Source: Allomuricauda sp.
Lineage (GTDB): Bacteria > Bacteroidota > Bacteroidia > Flavobacteriales > Flavobacteriaceae
DNA: 64,000 nucleotides
Assembly (NCBI RefSeq): GCF_002699205.1
Contig: NZ_PABT01000049.1
Location: forward strand, 1-64,000
Direction of reading: 5' to 3'
Numbering within the stretch: the stretch's first letter is position 1; each line of letters starts with the position of its first letter. The position numbers and the translations under genes were made by a program. The notes below the pieces were generated by a model. The model saw nothing but the letters and a program-made list of their open reading frames with translations. It did not search any database and was not told the DNA's origin. Shown one piece after another: positions 1 to 7,266 of this stretch.

Positions 1-652
1 CAATTGTTGTTCCCGAACCAACACCGCCAAGCGTCAATCCGTTGATTTCGTTGTCCTGTCCAATGGTAACACCACCATGGCGGATGGAAACATATTTCAA
101 GGAACCGGAATTGTCGGCAGGATCGGTGCCACCGTACTGTCCATAGTCCTCATCAGCTGGGATACCTTCGATCTGGGCAGTCTCGATATCCCCATTTACG
201 GAAATAGGAGCCCTACCTAATAGTATGACACCGCCCCAAAGACCTGTGTCGGCAGTGGTCAATGTTCCAGTAATTTCTCCTGGCTCGATACCATCAAGTA
301 CCGAAGTAAAGATAATCGGGCTGCTAGGGGTACCCTCAGCAATCAATTTACCACCTTGGTCGACCACAAGTGCGGAAGCAAGGGATTCTTGTCCTTCCTC
401 ACCTTTGATGATAGTGCCTGGCTCAATGGTCAAGGTTACATTCTCACTTACGACTACTTTTCCTTCCAGAATATAAACGTTCTCGGCTTCCCATGTTTCA
501 TCAGCTGTAATGAAACCTGTTTTGATAATTTCCTCACCAGTACCCGAACCTGGGTCATCATCAGTAGGGGTGATTCCACCATTGTCGTCGCTGCTACAGG
601 AGCTAATTGCGAACGAAGCGATGGTTAATAAGGAGAAAAGAATTTTTTTCAT
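1..652 (-). CDS. Surface lipoprotein with repetitive beta-rich domain, 3' end outside window
   Basis: The reading frame opens at an ATG at 652 and runs leftward off the window edge, so only about 217 N-terminal residues are visible. The first 19 residues form a lipoprotein leader ending in a lipobox (SFAISSC), followed by an acidic Gly/Asp/Pro linker typical of surface-exposed Bacteroidota lipoproteins. The rest is rich in Gly, Val and Ile with recurring short strands (for example EPGTIIKG, GGVILLGR, IRHGGVTIG), which suggests a right-handed beta-helix. No catalytic motif is visible. It diverges from the PhoB/PhoR-like pair and shares with it an upstream region full of phased repeats, so it may be a target of that system. 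The beta-helix fold and the regulatory link are inference. Confidence 0.75.
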   Translation of the reverse strand, partial: MKKILFSLLTIASFAISSCSSDDNGGITPTDDDPGSGTGEEIIKTGFITADETWEAENVYILEGKVVVSENVTLTIEPGTIIKGEEGQESLASALVVDQGGKLIAEGTPSSPIIFTSVLDGIEPGEITGTLTTADTGLWGGVILLGRAPISVNGDIETAQIEGIPADEDYGQYGGTDPADNSGSLKYVSIRHGGVTIGQDNEINGLTLGGVGSGTTI

Positions 653-739
653 GATCTTTTTTGTTTTATCGTTTAATTAAATTAGGCGATTCACCTTCTT
701 GGTTATGGTAGCAAAGAACGACACGGGTTGTAAAAGCCA

Positions 740-816
740 TGTTAGTTGTATGTTAAGTGTTTATTTCAGTTCCGTTACAATAAGGTTACCAGATTAAATC
801 AATGTTAAGCGTTTAT
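740..816 (+). promoter_or_regulatory. Phased GTTA direct-repeat array (OmpR/PhoB-type boxes)
   Basis: GTTA cores lie at 741-744, 752-755, 774-777, 785-788 and 804-807, with ATTA at 793-796. The spacings are 11, 22, 11, 8 and 11 bp. A 14-bp motif TGTTAAGyGTTTAT occurs at 751-764 and again at 803-816. Direct repeats with 11-bp phasing are the known binding pattern of PhoB/OmpR-family dimers. The last box sits 13 bp upstream of a -7-like TATCTTTA at 830-837, where an activator could replace the -33 element. The array lies in the gap between the divergent lipoprotein and the response-regulator gene. Function is inferred from spacing. Confidence 0.55.
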
Positions 817-869
817 CCCGTAAGTGTATTATCTTTACATTTGGGTGTTTAACAGAGAAATACCATCCC

Positions 870-1556
870 ATGAAAAACAAGGACATTAAGATTTTACTGG
901 TTGATGATGAACCCGATATCTTGGAAATTATAAGCTATAATCTTTCCGCGGAGGGTTACGAGGTCTTCACCGCCAAAAACGGTGTTGAAGGCGTGGCCAA
1001 GGCCAAAAAGAAAAACCCACATCTCATAATCATGGATGTTATGATGCCTGAGATGGATGGTATTGAAGCATGCGAGGTTATCAGAAACACCCCAGGTCTG
1101 GAAAATACCATAATTACGTTCCTTACCGCACGAGGCGAAGATTATTCCCAAGTAGCTGGCTTTGATGCAGGTGCGGACGATTATATTACCAAACCCATAA
1201 AGCCAAAGGTATTGGTGAGCAAAGTGAAAGCTTTGTTGAGAAGGTTGAAAGAGGACAAAAAGGAAATAGAGGATATTGTTAAAGTAGGGGATATCATCAT
1301 TGATAGGGAAGAGTATAAGATTGTTAATGATGGCGAAGAAATGGTCCTTCCAAGAAAGGAATTTGAATTATTGTCCCTATTGACATCAAAGCCCAACAAG
1401 GTTTTTAAGCGCGAAGTTATATTGGACAAAGTCTGGGGCAACGAAGTAGTTGTCGGAGGGCGAACCATTGATGTCCATATCAGAAAATTACGCGAAAAAA
1501 TCGGAGACCACCACTTTAAAACCGTTAAGGGCGTAGGGTATAAGTTTGTGCTCTAA
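870..1556 (+). CDS. PhoB/OmpR-family response regulator
   Basis: DNA-binding response regulator of 228 residues, the usual length for the OmpR/PhoB family. The receiver domain (residues 6-125) has the acidic pair D12-D13, the phospho-acceptor D56 in the IIMDVMMPEMDG motif, T86 and K108. The winged helix (about 130-228) ends with the family pattern GRTIDVHIRKLREKI...VKGVGYKF. Its stop codon overlaps the start of the histidine kinase (TAATG), indicating translational coupling. The sequence resembles flavobacterial PhoB, and the upstream phased repeats fit autoregulation, but the inducing signal (phosphate starvation) is inferred from family similarity. Confidence 0.93.
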   Translation: MKNKDIKILLVDDEPDILEIISYNLSAEGYEVFTAKNGVEGVAKAKKKNPHLIIMDVMMPEMDGIEACEVIRNTPGLENTIITFLTARGEDYSQVAGFDAGADDYITKPIKPKVLVSKVKALLRRLKEDKKEIEDIVKVGDIIIDREEYKIVNDGEEMVLPRKEFELLSLLTSKPNKVFKREVILDKVWGNEVVVGGRTIDVHIRKLREKIGDHHFKTVKGVGYKFVL

Positions 1557-2632
1557 TGGCGATTAAACTAAAGAAATCATATAAGTTTGCCCTAAGATCT
1601 TCCTTAGTTATTACGCTTTTGATCACAGCCGTGTTCGTTGGATTTCAAATAGAGACGGAACACATCGAGTGGACACATACCGTACTTTTTGCCCTGATAT
1701 GTTTTGGAATCTGTTTTGCCATCATCCAAATACGGGTTGAGCATTTTATATATAGACGTATCAAAAGAATTTATGATGATGTGTCCCTCTTGGAATCCTC
1801 CTCCTTTTCTTCCAAACCGGTGACCACCGATATGAGGACTTTGGTGGAAGAGATTGAAAAATTTGCCGAAGGGAAGAAAATCGAAATTGACACACTCAAA
1901 ATAAGGGAAGAATACAGAAAAGATTTCTTGGGGAATGTATCCCACGAATTAAAAACACCACTTTTCACGGTCCAAGGGTACATCTTGACGCTGTTGGATG
2001 GTGCCATGAAGGATAAAAACCTTCGAAAAAAATACCTCCAACGAGCCAATAAGGGGGTGGAACGTTTGATTTATATTGTGAAGGATTTGGACCTGATCAC
2101 TAAACTAGAGGCTGGCGAACTGAAGTTGGAACGCGAGGATTTTGATATCATAGAACTCATCCGCAACACATTTGATCTTTTGGAGATGAAAGCGGCCCGA
2201 AAGGAAATTTCACTCACATTTGATATGGAGTACCCCAACCCCATCTATGTTAACGGGGACAAGGATAAGATTCAGCAAGTGATTAGCAACCTATTGGTGA
2301 ACTCTATCAAATATGGTCTACCTAAGGGGACAACGGAGGTGAGCGTTGAGGACCTGATCAAGAACAAGGTGATCGTAAGGGTTACGGACAATGGGGCGGG
2401 AATCCCGAAACAACATATCCCAAGACTTTTTGAACGTTTTTACCGAGTGGATCAAAGTGGAAGCAGGGCAGAGGGAGGTTCAGGTCTTGGACTGTCCATA
2501 GTTAAGCACATTGTGGAGGCACATGGTGAAAAAATTTATGTGGAGAGCGAGGTCGATGTCGGTTCCGAATTTTCCTTTACCTTGGAGAAGACCTCAAACA
2601 ATGTGGAGAAGTCCACTACCGGTTCAAATTGA
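1556..2632 (+). CDS. PhoR-like membrane sensor histidine kinase
   Basis: Sensor kinase of 358 residues, partner of the preceding response regulator. Two membrane helices (about 13-31 and 41-60) leave almost no periplasmic sensor domain. A short linker leads to the dimerisation helix with H130 in the H-box GNVSHELKTPL. The ATPase domain has an N-box (ISNLLVNSIKYG), a G1 box (DNGAGIP) and a G2 box (GSGLGLSIV). A very short external loop is typical of PhoR-type kinases that sense through partners rather than by direct ligand binding. The last 97 nt overlap the end of the convergent glycosyltransferase gene, so both C-termini are encoded by the same DNA. Confidence 0.92.
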   Translation: MAIKLKKSYKFALRSSLVITLLITAVFVGFQIETEHIEWTHTVLFALICFGICFAIIQIRVEHFIYRRIKRIYDDVSLLESSSFSSKPVTTDMRTLVEEIEKFAEGKKIEIDTLKIREEYRKDFLGNVSHELKTPLFTVQGYILTLLDGAMKDKNLRKKYLQRANKGVERLIYIVKDLDLITKLEAGELKLEREDFDIIELIRNTFDLLEMKAARKEISLTFDMEYPNPIYVNGDKDKIQQVISNLLVNSIKYGLPKGTTEVSVEDLIKNKVIVRVTDNGAGIPKQHIPRLFERFYRVDQSGSRAEGGSGLGLSIVKHIVEAHGEKIYVESEVDVGSEFSFTLEKTSNNVEKSTTGSN

Positions 2633-3648
2633 GCCAACCCGGAAAAATCATCAATCTTGGATAGATCAGCCAAAGTGAAATCTTCTTGCCTGCTAAACGG
2701 AACAACACCTTGTTTTTGCAATCTTTTGGCCAAATATTCCTGTTCGTACTGACCAGGGGTCGGAATAAAAAACGCCTTTTTTTCCAACTTGGCAAGATCC
2801 ATTATTGTAGTGTATCCAGATCTGCACAGCACTTTGGCGCTTTGGTTTAGGGCATTTTCCAATTCATGGGACTTCATAAAGTTGTAATGAAGAATTTTTC
2901 CTTTGGGCGTCTGTATTTCTTCCTGAACCTGTTCGTCTTCAATTTTACCTTTCACAAAAAGGATGCTGCCTTCAAACCCTTGTAATTCAAATAATAATCG
3001 CTCTTCCAATATGCTCCGTTGTGGCTCAGGTCCGGAAAGCAAAACCATCAAATCGTAAACGATGGGCAGTTCCCTTTTTTCAAATCGGCTCAAAGGCCCC
3101 AAATATGCGATGTTCAATTTGGTCTTTTTCAGATGGCCCAGTTTCCCCGTCAAATTTGGTTTTTCCTGTACGTCCGGTACCCAACAGGCATCGAACTTCT
3201 TTATGATTTTTTGATGCGCTTTGGAGCTCATCCAAGTGGTGTTCCCCGAGAGCACATTAAGCTGATGGGTAATGAACACGCAAGGAACCTTTTTGTAATA
3301 ACCACCCAGGCGGTTATCGGAAATAATCCCGTCCAAGCCATGGTTTTTCACCAAATTTTTCACCACTTTTTTTTCTTTGGCAATGGCCTTTAACACTTTG
3401 GGTGAGTCCCATATCATTTTTATTTTGAAATGCCTGCCTTTTTCCGCGTAGGAGATTTTATACGAGGGCAATTCAAAAGCGGGTAAATATGGGAACTCCT
3501 TTTTAAGTAGGGACAGGGCAACCCCATCGGAAGCGATAAATGGCAGATGGCCATGATCTAACAAGGCGTGGATTATTGGTATGCACCTGGTGGCATGTCC
3601 CAGTCCCCAGTTTAAAGGGGCGACCAAAATACGTTTGGAATTTTGCAT
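2536..3648 (-). CDS. GT-B glycosyltransferase-like protein (MurG/MGT-like)
   Basis: Protein of 370 residues starting with a Gly-rich N-terminal motif (RILVAPLNWGLGHATRC) like the donor/acceptor loop of GT28 and MurG-type enzymes. A C-terminal half contains a nucleotide-sugar-like site (SAKVLCRSGYTTIMDLAKLEKKAFFIPTPGQYEQEYLAKRL), which matches the pattern of UDP-sugar-binding C domains. No signal peptide or membrane helix is apparent, so a cytoplasmic or peripheral enzyme is likely. It is probably involved in cell-envelope glycoconjugates, but donor and acceptor cannot be told from the sequence. It converges on the PhoR-like gene with a 97-nt overlap and diverges from trmB. Confidence 0.8.
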   Translation of the reverse strand: MQNSKRILVAPLNWGLGHATRCIPIIHALLDHGHLPFIASDGVALSLLKKEFPYLPAFELPSYKISYAEKGRHFKIKMIWDSPKVLKAIAKEKKVVKNLVKNHGLDGIISDNRLGGYYKKVPCVFITHQLNVLSGNTTWMSSKAHQKIIKKFDACWVPDVQEKPNLTGKLGHLKKTKLNIAYLGPLSRFEKRELPIVYDLMVLLSGPEPQRSILEERLLFELQGFEGSILFVKGKIEDEQVQEEIQTPKGKILHYNFMKSHELENALNQSAKVLCRSGYTTIMDLAKLEKKAFFIPTPGQYEQEYLAKRLQKQGVVPFSRQEDFTLADLSKIDDFSGLAQFEPVVDFSTLFEVFSKVKENSEPTSTSLST

Positions 3649-3689
3649 AACAACAAATAAACAAAATGCGAATTGCTTATAGATTTCCT

Positions 3690-3697
3690 TAGTTTTG
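3690..3697 (+). promoter_or_regulatory. Putative -7 element for trmB
   Basis: TAGTTTTG matches the Bacteroidota -7 consensus TAnnTTTG and lies 36 bp upstream of the trmB GTG start. A TTG at 3673-3675 is closer (14 bp) than the usual -33 spacing, so the assignment is tentative. Confidence 0.4.
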
Positions 3698-3733
3698 CCA
3701 AATCATTAATTTTTTGCGCAATAAAATTCTGAA

Positions 3734-4402
3734 GTGGGAAGTAAAAACAAACTCAAAAGGTTTAAGGAGAACGAAACGTTTGCCAATGTGGTACAGCCCA
3801 CAAGAGAGGATGTTTTAGCGGGATTTAAATATAAAGGCAACTGGGCCACTTTTTTTGGAAATGACAATCCCATTGTTTTAGAACTTGGTTGTGGCAAAGG
3901 TGAGTACACCGTAGGTCTTGCCAAAAGAAACCCGAACAGAAACTATATCGGGATAGACATAAAAGGGGCACGGTTTTGGCGTGGGGCAAAAACCGCTTTG
4001 GAGCAAAAACTGGACAATGTAGCTTTTTTGCGTACCCAAATTGAATTGGTGGACCATCTTTTTGGAAAAGACGAGGTGAGCGAAATCTGGATAACCTTTC
4101 CCGACCCACAGATAAAGTACAAGCGAACAAAACACAGAATGACGAATCCCGTGTTTTTGGAACGGTATAAAAAAATTCTCAGGCCCAAGGGTGCTGTTCA
4201 TCTAAAAACTGACAGCGAGTACATGCACGGCTACACACTCGGGCTTTTACAGGGATTGGGACACGAAATTTTATACGCCAACCACGATGTTTATAAAAAT
4301 GAAGGAGCTCCCCCCGAAGTTCTTGAGATTCAAACTTTCTATGAAAATCAGTATCTTCAAAACGGAAAACCAATCACATACATCCAATTTAGGATCAACT
4401 GA
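3734..4402 (+). CDS. trmB: tRNA (guanine-N7-)-methyltransferase, GTG start
   Basis: TrmB forms m7G46 in the variable loop of tRNAs using S-adenosylmethionine. The 222 residues show the SAM-binding loop IVLELGCGKGEY (about 47-58), the GIDIKGARFWRGAK segment, and the family signature WITFPDPQIKYKR...HRMTNPVFLERY. The start is a GTG: an in-frame stop lies 12 nt upstream and no ATG is available. It leads an apparent operon with the LysE-type exporter 18 nt downstream. Its stop codon falls inside a short tandem duplication. Confidence 0.95.
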   Translation: MGSKNKLKRFKENETFANVVQPTREDVLAGFKYKGNWATFFGNDNPIVLELGCGKGEYTVGLAKRNPNRNYIGIDIKGARFWRGAKTALEQKLDNVAFLRTQIELVDHLFGKDEVSEIWITFPDPQIKYKRTKHRMTNPVFLERYKKILRPKGAVHLKTDSEYMHGYTLGLLQGLGHEILYANHDVYKNEGAPPEVLEIQTFYENQYLQNGKPITYIQFRIN

Positions 4403-4415
4403 TTTAGGATCAACT
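4387..4415. repeat. 14-bp tandem duplication across the trmB stop codon
   Basis: ATTTAGGATCAACT occurs at 4387-4400 and again at 4402-4415, a period of 15 bp. The first copy encodes the end of TrmB (F-R-I-N) and supplies the T of the TGA stop; the second is untranslated. It looks like a recent slippage or duplication event. Confidence 0.85.
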
Positions 4416-4420
4416 AACCA

Positions 4421-5056
4421 ATGACCCACATACTCATTCTTTTTTTTGCCACATTTTCTGCAGCCTTTATGGCCACGGTGCCACCGGGGTTGTTGAATAT
4501 GAACGCAGCAAAGGTCAGTGTTGAAAAAGGAAAGCTCAACGGTGTTATTTTTAGTTTAGGAGTTTCAAGTACCATTATGGTACAGGCCTATATAGCTGTA
4601 TATATCTCTAAATTTTTATACAGAAATCCAGAGGTCATCGATATTTTGTTCAAAATAGCGGTAGCTGTGTTCGCATTTTTTGCCATCTATTTCTTTGTTA
4701 TGGCAAAACGGAACAAAACCCAGGGAAAGACCATAAAAGAGGTCAAGCTTAGTAAAAGGAACAGTTTTTTTAAAGGGGTTTTGTTGGCGGCGCTCAATTT
4801 GCTGACCATTCCGTATTACAGTGGATTGAATGCCATGTGGAACGAGGCGGGATGGATCAAGTTTGAAGCGACAGACATTACTACCTTTGTTGTGGCTGCC
4901 GGGGCAGGAACATTTTCTGTGCTGTACCTCTACACGTTTTATTTTGATAAGATGGAGACCAAGACCAATCGTTTCTCAAAGAACTCCAACTATATATTGA
5001 GTGGCTTGATGCTGTTGTTGCTTATCATTACCCTTATTCGGATTATGTATCGCTAA
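4421..5056 (+). CDS. LysE-family translocator
   Basis: Integral membrane protein of 211 residues with about six hydrophobic helices. The N-terminus (FMATVPPGLLNMNAAKVSVEKGKLNG) carries the PPGLxxxxxAxxxxxxG pattern of LysE/RhtB exporters, and a second half-repeat includes NLLTIPYYSGL. Family members export amino acids or related metabolites across the inner membrane; the substrate here is unknown. It sits between trmB and the alkyltransferase-like gene with 18-nt and 1-nt gaps, so co-transcription is likely. Confidence 0.87.
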   Translation: MTHILILFFATFSAAFMATVPPGLLNMNAAKVSVEKGKLNGVIFSLGVSSTIMVQAYIAVYISKFLYRNPEVIDILFKIAVAVFAFFAIYFFVMAKRNKTQGKTIKEVKLSKRNSFFKGVLLAALNLLTIPYYSGLNAMWNEAGWIKFEATDITTFVVAAGAGTFSVLYLYTFYFDKMETKTNRFSKNSNYILSGLMLLLLIITLIRIMYR

Positions 5057-5057
5057 T

Positions 5058-5381
5058 ATGGAAGAAAAAGGCTTTTTTGATAAAGTATACGAAGTGGCCA
5101 AACGGATTCCATACGGAAAAGTAACTTCTTATGGAGCCATTGCCAAATATCTGGGAGCAGCACGAAGTGCAAGAATGGTCGGTTGGGCCATGAACAATTC
5201 TTTGGAAAAAGATGTGCCTGCACACCGTGTGGTAAACCGTGTGGGCGTGTTAACCGGAAAACATCATTTTGATGGTTCCAATATCATGCAACAGCTCCTT
5301 GAAAATGAAGGCATTCAAGTAAAGGACAACCAAATCGTTGATTTTCAAAAACACTTTTGGGACCCGGCCAAAGAACTTTGA
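5058..5381 (+). CDS. Alkyltransferase-like protein (ATL), MGMT fold without the reactive Cys
   Basis: Protein of 107 residues matching the C-terminal domain of O6-alkylguanine-DNA alkyltransferases: IPYGKVTSYGAIAKYLG (17-33), the arginine finger in SARMVGWAMN (R39), and VPAHRVVNRVG (53-63). In active MGMT the last motif is PCHRV; here A55 replaces the alkyl-accepting Cys, which defines ATL proteins. Known ATLs bind O6-alkylguanine, flip the base and hand the lesion to nucleotide excision repair rather than repairing it directly. The gene starts 1 nt after lysE and ends directly against the convergent amidase gene. Confidence 0.92.
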   Translation: MEEKGFFDKVYEVAKRIPYGKVTSYGAIAKYLGAARSARMVGWAMNNSLEKDVPAHRVVNRVGVLTGKHHFDGSNIMQQLLENEGIQVKDNQIVDFQKHFWDPAKEL

Positions 5382-7043
5382 TCAATATCCAGGCGGATGC
5401 AATTCATCAAACGAAGTCCTGTCCTGAAAGGCCTTGGCCAATAACAAAATACTTGCTTCATCATATAAATTGCCCACAAAGGTCATGCTCGTAGGGTGAT
5501 TGTCCTTGTCCAATCCAGTGGGCACCGCAATTACCGGATGCCCTGTGAGGTTCGTTGCCAAAAGTTGGTCGTTTCCGAAGGTTGGCGAAATCAAAACATC
5601 ATAATCCTTCATCAAATCCTGCATTTTTTGAATGAGGACCTGTCGTTGTCTGTTCGCCTGAATATACTCCACAGCGGGGATGAACCTGCTCTGTCTTAAT
5701 GAATTGGCCCTGGAACGTCCATCTTGTTCAACCATCAAATCAACTCCTCCCGTACGCACAAGCTCATCAAAAAAGGCCCCGGCCTCAGCCCTGAGGATAA
5801 TATCGAAACCACGGTAGGGAATACCCTCCGGCATTTCCACAGCTGTGGGCTCGACCCCCATCTCTTTAAGTGATCTAAGGGCATTCCTGAGGTTGTCTCC
5901 AGATTCCGTAGTGTCTTTCTCTATATCTTTTTTCAAATAGGCCACCTTCAAATTTTTGATGTCCTTCTTCCAATCGATCCCAAAAGGAAGGTCCATCGTT
6001 GTTAGATCATTTTTATCTTTTCCTTGAATAGCCTCAAATACTATGGCACAATCCTCTGCATTTCTTGCCAAGGGACCTACTTTGTCCATGGACCAACTCA
6101 AACTCATCACACCATGTCGGCTAACCCTTCCGTAGGTTGGGCGAAGGCCTGTTACCCCGTTCCGGGTACTAGGGGAGGTAATGGAGCCTAAAGTTTCGGT
6201 CCCCAAGGCAAAAGGAACAAGCCCTGCCGATGTTGCGGAACCTGACCCTGCCGACGAACCGCTGGCTCCCTGTGTGGTATCCCATGGATTTTTTGTCTTT
6301 CCATTAAACCAAACATCGCCTCTCGCCAAAGCCCCAGAAACCAATTTTGCCACCAAAACGGCTCCTGCTTCTTCCAGTTTTTTGATAACGGTGGCTGTTT
6401 GGTCGATTATTTGGTTTTTGTAAGGGGCGGCTCCCCAAGTGGTTGGATATCCAGGGACTGCCATCAGGTCTTTTGTGCCGTAGGGAATCCCATGTAAAAT
6501 ACCCCGGTACTTTCCGTTTTTGATCTCTTCATCGGCACGTCTTGCTTGTTCCAGTGCCAAGCTGTCCGTAATGGTAATACTGCATTGGAGTACAGGTTGA
6601 TATTTTTTTAATCGTGCCAAGAAAAACTTGGTAAGTTCTGTTGAGGTTATTTTTTGGTTTTTGATGAGTGAAGCCAATTGTGGGATGGTATAAAAGGCCA
6701 ATAGGTCGTATGGCTCAGGTATTTCTACATTTTCAGGTATGTCCCATTCGGTTCCATCTTGTTGCTCTGGCATGGTAAAGCCAAAAGGTATTGGATCAAA
6801 ACGAACTGCTGGGAAAACATCATTGTCCAACGGGTATTTTCTTAATGAATCAAAACCGCTACGGTTTCGTTTTAGATAAGGATAAAGAGTGTCGATATCT
6901 TGTTTGGCAAAATGTAGGCCAATCAATTTTTCTGATTTTTTGATATCTCTCTTGGTAAAGGCATTTTTGTTGGTGGAACAAGAAAACCAAGTCAAGGAAA
7001 TCAGCAATAAAATAAAGTGGGTGGTTTTGTTTTTAGGTAGCAT
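5382..7043 (-). CDS. Amidase-signature family lipoprotein
   Basis: Amidase of 553 residues from an ATG at 7043; a TTG 18 nt upstream is possible but less likely. The leader ends in a lipobox (LTWFSC), so the enzyme is probably exported and lipid-anchored. The catalytic Ser-cisSer-Lys triad is visible: the Lys in GIPYGTKDLMAVPGYPTTWG, and the two serines in GASGSSAGSGSATSAGLVPFA, followed by the conserved GTETLGSI. Family members hydrolyse amides. Secretion sets it apart from GatA and suggests use of external amides or peptides, but the substrate is unknown. Its stop directly abuts the ATL stop. Confidence 0.9.
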   Translation of the reverse strand: MLPKNKTTHFILLLISLTWFSCSTNKNAFTKRDIKKSEKLIGLHFAKQDIDTLYPYLKRNRSGFDSLRKYPLDNDVFPAVRFDPIPFGFTMPEQQDGTEWDIPENVEIPEPYDLLAFYTIPQLASLIKNQKITSTELTKFFLARLKKYQPVLQCSITITDSLALEQARRADEEIKNGKYRGILHGIPYGTKDLMAVPGYPTTWGAAPYKNQIIDQTATVIKKLEEAGAVLVAKLVSGALARGDVWFNGKTKNPWDTTQGASGSSAGSGSATSAGLVPFALGTETLGSITSPSTRNGVTGLRPTYGRVSRHGVMSLSWSMDKVGPLARNAEDCAIVFEAIQGKDKNDLTTMDLPFGIDWKKDIKNLKVAYLKKDIEKDTTESGDNLRNALRSLKEMGVEPTAVEMPEGIPYRGFDIILRAEAGAFFDELVRTGGVDLMVEQDGRSRANSLRQSRFIPAVEYIQANRQRQVLIQKMQDLMKDYDVLISPTFGNDQLLATNLTGHPVIAVPTGLDKDNHPTSMTFVGNLYDEASILLLAKAFQDRTSFDELHPPGY

Positions 7044-7214
7044 ATTGGTTGATAATTTCAAAAAGATGCTCCTAAGCTACAGTTTTTCAAAAAAATGAAC
7101 ATAACATGATGGTTCTTTTATACATGATGTGACCCATTTATTCCATTACCCACAATTCCCGTTGTGATTTTTTGAAATTCAACAGTACAACTTCTTAATC
7201 TAAGTCCAACACCG

Positions 7215-7222
7215 TATCTTTG
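7215..7222 (+). promoter_or_regulatory. Putative -7 promoter element of the Fe-S gene cluster
   Basis: TATCTTTG fits the Bacteroidota -7 consensus TAnnTTTG and lies 44 bp upstream of the Mrp-type gene. No clear -33 TTG is seen at the usual spacing. The dyad at 7231-7251 covers the expected transcription start. Confidence 0.5.
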
Positions 7223-7230
7223 TAGTTTAG

Positions 7231-7251
7231 AACCAGTTCAAACTACTGGTT
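7231..7251. promoter_or_regulatory. Dyad at the start of the Fe-S cluster transcript
   Basis: AACCAGT (7231-7237) and ACTGGTT (7245-7251) form a perfect 7-bp inverted repeat around a 7-nt spacer. It begins 8 bp after the -7 element and ends 15 bp before the Mrp start codon, which is where a repressor operator or 5'-UTR hairpin would sit. The binding factor is unknown. Confidence 0.5.
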
Positions 7252-7266
7252 GCAAAATTTGGACAC

